Shown: piece after piece, positions 58,993 to 64,000 of the stretch | How positions within the stretch are numbered: the stretch's first letter is position 1 | Layout of the letters: the number at the start of each line of letters is the position of its first letter | DNA from: Haliscomenobacter hydrossis DSM 1100 | GTDB taxonomy: Bacteria; Bacteroidota; Bacteroidia; Chitinophagales; Saprospiraceae | Assembly (NCBI RefSeq): GCF_000212735.1 | Contig: NC_015510.1 | Span: 7,379,001 to 7,443,000 of the forward strand | Length of the DNA: 64,000 nucleotides | Reading direction: 5' to 3' | Program-made: the position numbers and the translations under genes | The notes under the pieces: generated by a model | Told to the model about the DNA's origin: nothing | Database searches by the model: none | The model's input: the letters and a program-made list of their open reading frames with translations, nothing else

Positions 58993-60501
58993 ATGCAAAG
59001 CCAAACAATGGTTGCTTCTTTGGAAGCCTATTTTGAAACCTTTCGCCAAAAGGTGATTGGCGCCAATCAGCAATTTACCAGCCCTTATGGTGAACAAACC
59101 ATTGTATACGCCGACTGGACGGCCAGCGGTCGCCAGTACCAGCCCATTGAAGACATTCTCACGCAGGACATTGCCCCTTTTGTAGGCAATACCCATACCG
59201 AAACGACCATTACGGGCAGCGCGATGACCCTGGCTTATCACCGCGCCAAGTCGATCGTGAAGTCTTACGTTGGTGCACTGCCCTCCGATGTATTGATTTC
59301 TTCCAACTCCGGCATGACCGGGGTGGTCAATAAATTCCAGCGCATTCTGGGTTTAAAAGTGCACGAACGTCACCAGCATTTGGTGAAATTGCCAGAACAC
59401 CAACGCCCCATTGTATTCATCAGCCATATGGAGCACCACTCCAATCAAACCAGTTGGTTGGAAACTCTGGTGGACGTGGAAGTGATTTCCCCAACCCCGG
59501 ATGGCTTGGTCGATCTGGAAAACCTGGAAGCGATGCTGCGGCGTTACGCCAATCGGGAAACCAAAATTGCGGCGGTAACTTCTTGTTCAAATGTAACCGG
59601 ATTGTTTACGCCGTATCATGAAATTGCTGAAATCATGCACCGCCATGGCGGCTTGTGTTTTGTCGATTTTGCCTGTTCGGCACCGTACATCGACATCAAC
59701 ATGCGCCCGGAAAATCCACTACAACACCTGGACGCCATCTATTTTTCTCCCCATAAATTTTTGGGTGGCCCCGGGTCAACCGGGATTTTGATTTTTGACG
59801 CAAAATTGTACAAAAACCGCATCCCCGACAATCCCGGCGGCGGCACGGTAGATTGGACCAACCCCTGGGGTGGACACAAATACATCGAAGAGATTGAAGC
59901 CCGCGAAGACGGAGGTACGCCCGCTTTTTTACAAACGATGAAGGTGGCGCTGTGTATGCAACTGAAAGCCCAAATGGGGGTCGAGAATATCCTGCAACGA
60001 GAGCATGAATTGTTGGACCTGATCTGGGACCGGATGGAAGCCATTCCCAATTTGCACATTCTGGCGCACGGGCACCGCGATCGACTAGGGGTCATCTCTT
60101 TTTACATCGATGGATTGCACTACAATCTGGGGGTACGCATCCTCAACGACCGCTTTGGCATCCAGGTGCGCGGCGGTTGTTCTTGTGCCGGCACCTATGG
60201 CCACTACCTGCTTGAAGTTTCCCGCGAACATTCCAATTCGATTACCACCAAAATCAACTTTGGCGACCTGTCTGAAAAACCCGGCTGGATTCGGATGTCC
60301 ATTCACCCCGTAATGACCGACGCCGAAGTGACCTACCTGATGGATGCCATTACTGAGCTGGCGCAAAAACATGAAACCTGGGCGAAGGACTATGTATATA
60401 ATGTACACACGAATGAGTTTCACCACCACTCCAATCAACATTTGGAGGATGAATTGGTGGAGGAATGGTATAGAAAGTTGAGGAAAGTTGAGGAGGTTTA
60501 G
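58993..60501 (+). CDS. Class V aminotransferase (PLP enzyme)
   Basis: 502 residues, longer than the usual 400. Fold-type I PLP enzyme: YADWTASGRQYQPIED at the start, VFISHMEHHSNQTSW, AAVTSCSNVTGLFTPYHEIAE, CFVDFACSAP and the Schiff-base Lys in YFSPHKFLGGPGSTGIL, then GGCSCAGTYGHYLL near the end. It is related to cysteine desulfurases of the Csd/SufS branch and has Cys residues where a sulfur acceptor would be. The last nine residues (RKLRKVEEV) are encoded by the GTTGAG palindrome. A second class V enzyme follows. The substrate is unknown. Confidence 0.82.
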   Translation: MQSQTMVASLEAYFETFRQKVIGANQQFTSPYGEQTIVYADWTASGRQYQPIEDILTQDIAPFVGNTHTETTITGSAMTLAYHRAKSIVKSYVGALPSDVLISSNSGMTGVVNKFQRILGLKVHERHQHLVKLPEHQRPIVFISHMEHHSNQTSWLETLVDVEVISPTPDGLVDLENLEAMLRRYANRETKIAAVTSCSNVTGLFTPYHEIAEIMHRHGGLCFVDFACSAPYIDINMRPENPLQHLDAIYFSPHKFLGGPGSTGILIFDAKLYKNRIPDNPGGGTVDWTNPWGGHKYIEEIEAREDGGTPAFLQTMKVALCMQLKAQMGVENILQREHELLDLIWDRMEAIPNLHILAHGHRDRLGVISFYIDGLHYNLGVRILNDRFGIQVRGGCSCAGTYGHYLLEVSREHSNSITTKINFGDLSEKPGWIRMSIHPVMTDAEVTYLMDAITELAQKHETWAKDYVYNVHTNEFHHHSNQHLEDELVEEWYRKLRKVEEV

Positions 60502-60579
60502 GAGGTTTAGGCTACCGCGAGCAACAAACGCGAGACTCTCATTTGTCGCTCGCGGTAGCCTCAACCTTCTCAACTTTTA
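60474..60579. repeat. GTTGAG-family palindrome, copy 4
   Basis: The left arm overlaps the end of the aminotransferase gene (AAGTTGAGGAAAGTTGAGG) and ends GGCTACCGCGAGCAAC. The right arm is GTCGCTCGCGGTAGCCTCAA, CCTTCTCAACTT. The centre is about 20 bases. It ends 10 bases before the next ATG. Confidence 0.85.
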
Positions 60580-60589
60580 AACTAAACAA

Positions 60590-61717
60590 ATGCGCATCTA
60601 CCTAGACAACGCCGCCACCACCCCCATTGATGAACGGGTCATTGAAACGATGCTGGATGCCTTGCGGCGTACCAATGGCAATCCTTCTTCCATTCATCAA
60701 GAGGGGCGAACAGCCAGAGCGGCCATTGAGCAGGCTCGACGCCAGATTGCGCGGGTGCTCAATGCTTCCATTGGCGAAATATTTTTTACTTCGGGGGGAA
60801 CGGAGTCCAGCAATATGGCGCTCAAACGCGCGGTGCAGGATTTGGGGGTGCAGCGCATCATCAGCGCCCGCACCGAGCACCATTGTGTGTGGCATTCTTT
60901 GGAAACCCTGGAAAAGGAACAAGGGGTCGAGATCGTTTTTGTCGAACAGGAAAGCAATGGGCACATCCGCCTGGAACACCTCGAAACCCTGCTGCAACAA
61001 AATGAAAGCAAGACCCTGGTTTCGTTGATGCACGCCAACAACGAGATTGGTACTTTGCTGGATTTGGACAGCGTTTCGGCGCTTTGTACCCAATACAATG
61101 CCCTGTTTCATACGGATACCGTACAAACCATTGGTTATTATCCCATCGACTTGTCCAAAACCAAAGTGGCTTTTTTAACGGGTTCAGCGCACAAGTTCCA
61201 CGGCCCCAAAGGCATTGGTTTCATTTACATCAACACCGACAACATGATCCACCCCTTTATCGACGGTGGCTCACAAGAACGCAACATGCGGGGTGGAACC
61301 GAAAACATCCCCGGCATCCTGGGGATGGCCAAAGCGTTGGAATTGGCTGGTGTGGAGATGGAGCAGCGGCGACTGCATATTCAGGGTTTGCGAGATTATT
61401 TTGCCCAGGAATTACAGACGCAATTTGTTGGTCTGGAATTCAATGGCGATCCTTTTGGCCAGGGGCATTACAAAATCCTGAGTGTAGGTTTTCCTCCTGG
61501 GCCGCGTACGGATCTTTTGTTGCTCAATCTCGATATCGCCGGGGTAGCGGTGTCGGGTGGGAGTGCGTGTAGTTCTGGCGTAGATGTGGGCTCACACGTC
61601 ATGAATGCCCTGAGGCCAGGTTCTTTACAACAGACCTTGCGGTTTTCTTTTTCACATTTGAATACGCGGGAGGAGGTGGATAAGGTGTTGCACAAATTGA
61701 AGGAGATTTTGGGGTGA
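60590..61717 (+). CDS. Cysteine desulfurase
   Basis: 375 residues, start ATG. IscS/NifS-type: YLDNAATTPIDERV, FFTSGGTESSNMAL, EHHCVWHSLE, the PLP Lys202 in TGSAHKFHGPKGIGF, and the catalytic Cys327 in the SGGSACSSG loop. It removes sulfur from cysteine to form a persulfide for Fe-S cluster or thio-cofactor synthesis. No iscU or suf gene is adjacent. It follows another class V PLP gene and a GTTGAG palindrome, and precedes a caspase-like gene. Confidence 0.92.
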   Translation: MRIYLDNAATTPIDERVIETMLDALRRTNGNPSSIHQEGRTARAAIEQARRQIARVLNASIGEIFFTSGGTESSNMALKRAVQDLGVQRIISARTEHHCVWHSLETLEKEQGVEIVFVEQESNGHIRLEHLETLLQQNESKTLVSLMHANNEIGTLLDLDSVSALCTQYNALFHTDTVQTIGYYPIDLSKTKVAFLTGSAHKFHGPKGIGFIYINTDNMIHPFIDGGSQERNMRGGTENIPGILGMAKALELAGVEMEQRRLHIQGLRDYFAQELQTQFVGLEFNGDPFGQGHYKILSVGFPPGPRTDLLLLNLDIAGVAVSGGSACSSGVDVGSHVMNALRPGSLQQTLRFSFSHLNTREEVDKVLHKLKEILG

Positions 61718-61828
61718 TCAAGATTATTATTTTGGCTGGGAAAGCTAACGAAACCTTGATTTTTTGCATAAATGATTTTGTATATTTACCGTATTAAAAA
61801 ATAACTCCAAGCACTCAACCTCAACACC

Positions 61829-63790
61829 ATGGCCAAGAAAAAATTGTATGCCCTTTTGGTCGGCATTGATGCCTATGCTCCCCCGGTGCGTCCCTTGCGG
61901 GGATGTCTCAATGACATGCATGCTTTTCGGGATTATTTAAAAAAACAAGCTAGTCCAGATTTTGAGGTCCTCCTCAAAGTCATAGAAAATGAAAAAGCCA
62001 CCAAAGCTAAAGTCATTTCCGGTTTTGATCATTTTAAAAAAGCCACCAAAGACGACATCTGCGTGTTTTACTTTAGTGGGCACGGTACCCGAATTCCCTC
62101 CCAGGATTTTTGGGAAGCCATTGATGGCATGAATGAAGCCATCGTCTGCCACGATGTTTGTTTGGCGGACAAAGAATTGGCCTGCTTGATTGCTAGAGCC
62201 ACCCAAAACAAAGAAGTACACTTTTTGGCGGTCATGGATTGTTGTCATGCCGGCGGCAATACCCGTGATGACGAGGATGTTACCAGTAGAACCTCCAAAC
62301 CGAATCGTTATCCTGTAAGCATTCAAGAATACTACGGTTTTAAAGAAAACCTTTACCAAAAAAACAGCAGCGGTTTATACAGCGCCCCACAGGGGAAACA
62401 CCTCAATTTTGCGGCTTGCCGGAATTATCAGACCGCCAAAGAAACCATGATCGGCAACAAAACGAGAGGAGCATTCACCAGTAGTTTGATTGAGGCCCTG
62501 GATACCACCCAAATTCCGCTTACTTATGCGGATTTGGAAAGCAGGGTTGGGCGCAAGATTGACAACATCGTAGCCAATCAACGTCCTCAATTGATTGCCA
62601 CTGCCGAAGCCAACCTTGACCTCGCTTTTTTAGGTGGTGCCGTAGTGCCCAAAAATCGTTTTTTTGCTTATTGGAACAATGAACGCAATAGCTGGGAAGT
62701 TAATGCGGGTTCCTATCAGGGAATCACCAATGACCAATACCCTTCGAAAATTAATGGTGTGGAAAATGGTCAGGAACTGCTGGTCAAAGAAATTTTTACT
62801 GAGCGTACCCGAGTCGTTTGGAAAAACCCGGCTTTTAGACCTGACCAAAACCTGCAATATGATGTCCAGGTGAAAATTGGTGGTGGTGCCAAAAGGATGG
62901 TCGCATTTGCTTCAAAAAGTAATACTCGTGCCAAAGCCTTACTGATGGTGGGCTTTGAGGAGGCCAATACCACTTACCTCCAGTTGTCCAACAAAATTGG
63001 TGAAGCCAACTGGTTGATACATGCCAGTACGGAGTCGGTTTACCTCACCCAATTGGGAAATGCAGAACCCGTTTTTTTGCCTGTCGTTTACAATAAAGAG
63101 CCTTCTCCAATAGAAACGCTCGAATTTTGGAAAAAAGTAGACAATGTGATGCAATGGTATCATCTGCTCCACCTCGATAACCCCCGCAGTAGCATCAAAC
63201 TCAAAGATATTCGCCTTGATTTATTCCGCAGCACAGGAAAAAAGAATTGGTGGGCAGTGGCTCCAGAGGAAATGGACTCGATTGCAGACTGGTCTCAACC
63301 GGTTGTATACGATTACCAGGCGGATCAAAACGGAGAAATGGTACCCGCTTCATTTGCTCTGCGCATTACCAATCTGAGCCAGACTGAATTGTTTGTTTCT
63401 GCCTTGTTCCTGAGTGGCCGTTTTGGTATCAATAACCGCCATTTGCCCAACGCTCGGTTACAACCTGGTCAAGAGGTGTGGATGACCACCGCAATGAGAA
63501 AAAATGCTGCGGGGGAAGTTACTGAAACTACCCGTTCGATTGGCTTGAGTATTGATCAAGCGTATTATGACGCGGGCATCAGTGAACAAATTGATTACAT
63601 CAAATTGATCGTGGCCAAGCAGGATTTTGATACCACTGGCTTCAATCAAGAACCCTTGCTCATTCGGGGCGTAAGAGCCCGAACCCGCGATTCAGGTGAA
63701 TTGCCGATCATTGAAGAAGAGGACTGGACCACGCAGCGGATTCCGATCCGGATCGTTCGGCCACAACTCAAAAGTAACCTTATTCGATAA
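61829..63790 (+). CDS. Caspase-like (C14/metacaspase) protease with C-terminal beta-rich extension
   Basis: 653 residues, start ATG, no signal peptide. The caspase domain is about residues 5-275: LYALLVGIDAYAPPVRPLRGCLND, the catalytic His85 in VFYFSGHGTRIP and Cys139 in VMDCCHAGG, then GAFTSSLIEAL. The rest has no named domain and includes two beta-rich blocks (ASFALRITNLSQTELFVSALF, QPGQEVWMTTAM) typical of receptor or effector parts in such proteins. Bacterial caspase homologues are often proposed to act in regulated proteolysis or defence. The 3' end overlaps the convergent WD40 gene by 11 bases, and the nearby WD40 protein could be a partner. Confidence 0.88.
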   Translation: MAKKKLYALLVGIDAYAPPVRPLRGCLNDMHAFRDYLKKQASPDFEVLLKVIENEKATKAKVISGFDHFKKATKDDICVFYFSGHGTRIPSQDFWEAIDGMNEAIVCHDVCLADKELACLIARATQNKEVHFLAVMDCCHAGGNTRDDEDVTSRTSKPNRYPVSIQEYYGFKENLYQKNSSGLYSAPQGKHLNFAACRNYQTAKETMIGNKTRGAFTSSLIEALDTTQIPLTYADLESRVGRKIDNIVANQRPQLIATAEANLDLAFLGGAVVPKNRFFAYWNNERNSWEVNAGSYQGITNDQYPSKINGVENGQELLVKEIFTERTRVVWKNPAFRPDQNLQYDVQVKIGGGAKRMVAFASKSNTRAKALLMVGFEEANTTYLQLSNKIGEANWLIHASTESVYLTQLGNAEPVFLPVVYNKEPSPIETLEFWKKVDNVMQWYHLLHLDNPRSSIKLKDIRLDLFRSTGKKNWWAVAPEEMDSIADWSQPVVYDYQADQNGEMVPASFALRITNLSQTELFVSALFLSGRFGINNRHLPNARLQPGQEVWMTTAMRKNAAGEVTETTRSIGLSIDQAYYDAGISEQIDYIKLIVAKQDFDTTGFNQEPLLIRGVRARTRDSGELPIIEEEDWTTQRIPIRIVRPQLKSNLIR

Positions 63791-64000
63791 ATTGAATGTG
63801 ATAGTCGCGTTTGATTTTATCCAGCTTAGCAGAGATCGTGGGTTCTTGATTTTGTAACAAAACCATTGCTGCCTCAGGCGTCGGGCATTCCAACAGCGTC
63901 TTGTTGTCATTGGAAGCAGCGATGATTTTTTTGCCATCTGGTGAAAAGGTAGCGGCAATAGGAACCGTTGTACTGCCCAACTTCACTTCCAACAACAGGT
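63780..64000 (-). CDS. WD40-repeat protein, C-terminal fragment (5' end outside window)
   Basis: Only the last 72 or so residues are visible. They contain one WD40-like blade (PIAATFSPDGKKIIAASNDNKTLLE) followed by a helical tail (PEPTPEAAM region, DKIKRDYHIQFIE). The frame is open to the window edge. The end overlaps the caspase gene by 11 bases in convergent arrangement. Proteins with WD40 blades next to caspase or STAND proteins are common in this group, but the full architecture cannot be seen. Confidence 0.7.
   Translation of the reverse strand, partial: LLLEVKLGSTTVPIAATFSPDGKKIIAASNDNKTLLECPTPEAAMVLLQNQEPTISAKLDKIKRDYHIQFIE

Noticed and set aside
60085-60573. 162-residue frame antisense to the class V aminotransferase end
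   Set aside because: It begins in the GTTGAG palindrome and is opposite conserved PLP-enzyme sequence.
1-64000. tRNA or rRNA genes
   Set aside because: Reading the spacers I saw no cloverleaf-like sequence with a T-loop GTTCRA or conserved rRNA blocks; short GTTCGA strings occur only in the TTCGGGGG repeats. A tRNAscan run would settle this.

Overview
The window reads as a chromosome segment of a Bacteroidota bacterium, most likely of the Saprospiraceae/Haliscomenobacter type. That placement is my inference. It rests on type IX secretion (T9SS) and gliding C-terminal domains (2153-7627, 41958-44114, 51064-52656), SprB repeats, CarboxypepD_reg/TonB-type outer-membrane barrels, TAnnTTTG-type -7 promoter elements, and the near absence of Shine-Dalgarno sequences. 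Genes are dense and lie on both strands. No rRNA or tRNA gene, CRISPR array, transposase, integrase or prophage was seen.

Layout. 1-7627: end of an AraC-type regulator, a ferritin-like/VIT1 iron transporter, a WbqC-like protein and an 1824-residue secreted adhesin-like protein. 7927-16015: adenosine deaminase, folD, a DinB-fold protein, prmA and a 1514-residue secreted protein of unknown function. 16231-18457: a trypsin-FGE protein between repeats, with a C-terminus that looks like a diversity-generating-retroelement variable region. 18470-21540: a GH26 mannanase-type enzyme with a sodium-solute symporter. 21900-26308: a lipoprotein with a glutathionylspermidine-synthase-like ligase, a hypothetical protein, DNA polymerase IV and a DUF1080 protein. 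27608-33648: a cluster of two ATP-grasp ligases, a GCS2-type carboxylate-amine ligase, a class I glutamine amidotransferase and two alpha/beta-hydrolase esterases, probably making or modifying an amide or peptide-like metabolite. 33719-41681: an outer-membrane barrel protein, an MFS sugar-type transporter, a candidate small RNA, an AspT/YidE-type transporter and tyrS. 41958-52656: secreted T9SS proteins, a FemAB-like transferase, alanine dehydrogenase, a DUF4442 protein, sucC, a BKACE enzyme paired with a NeuD-like acyltransferase, and a degenerate secreted esterase. 52751-57216: TonB receptor, ZIP metal transporter and PAP2 phosphatase. 57355-64000: phosphoglucosamine mutase, two class V PLP enzymes, a caspase-like protease and the end of a WD40 protein.

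The most unusual property is between the genes. About half of the longer spacers hold a long inverted repeat, many with arms built from 8-9 base tandem units (GTTGAGGAG, GGTTCGGG, AGCGAAAA, AGTGAAAA, GTTGAAAAG). Some are locus-specific. Others recur: a GTTGAG/CTRCCGCRAGCGA family in four copies, a 194-bp nested palindrome in two opposite-facing copies, and a GATCGWCGAGC family around the trypsin-FGE gene. Several run into the adjacent coding sequences and supply their last codons and stop codons. A second regulatory signal is an 18-bp palindrome, TTAGCGAA-N2-TTCGCTAA, upstream of two unrelated genes.
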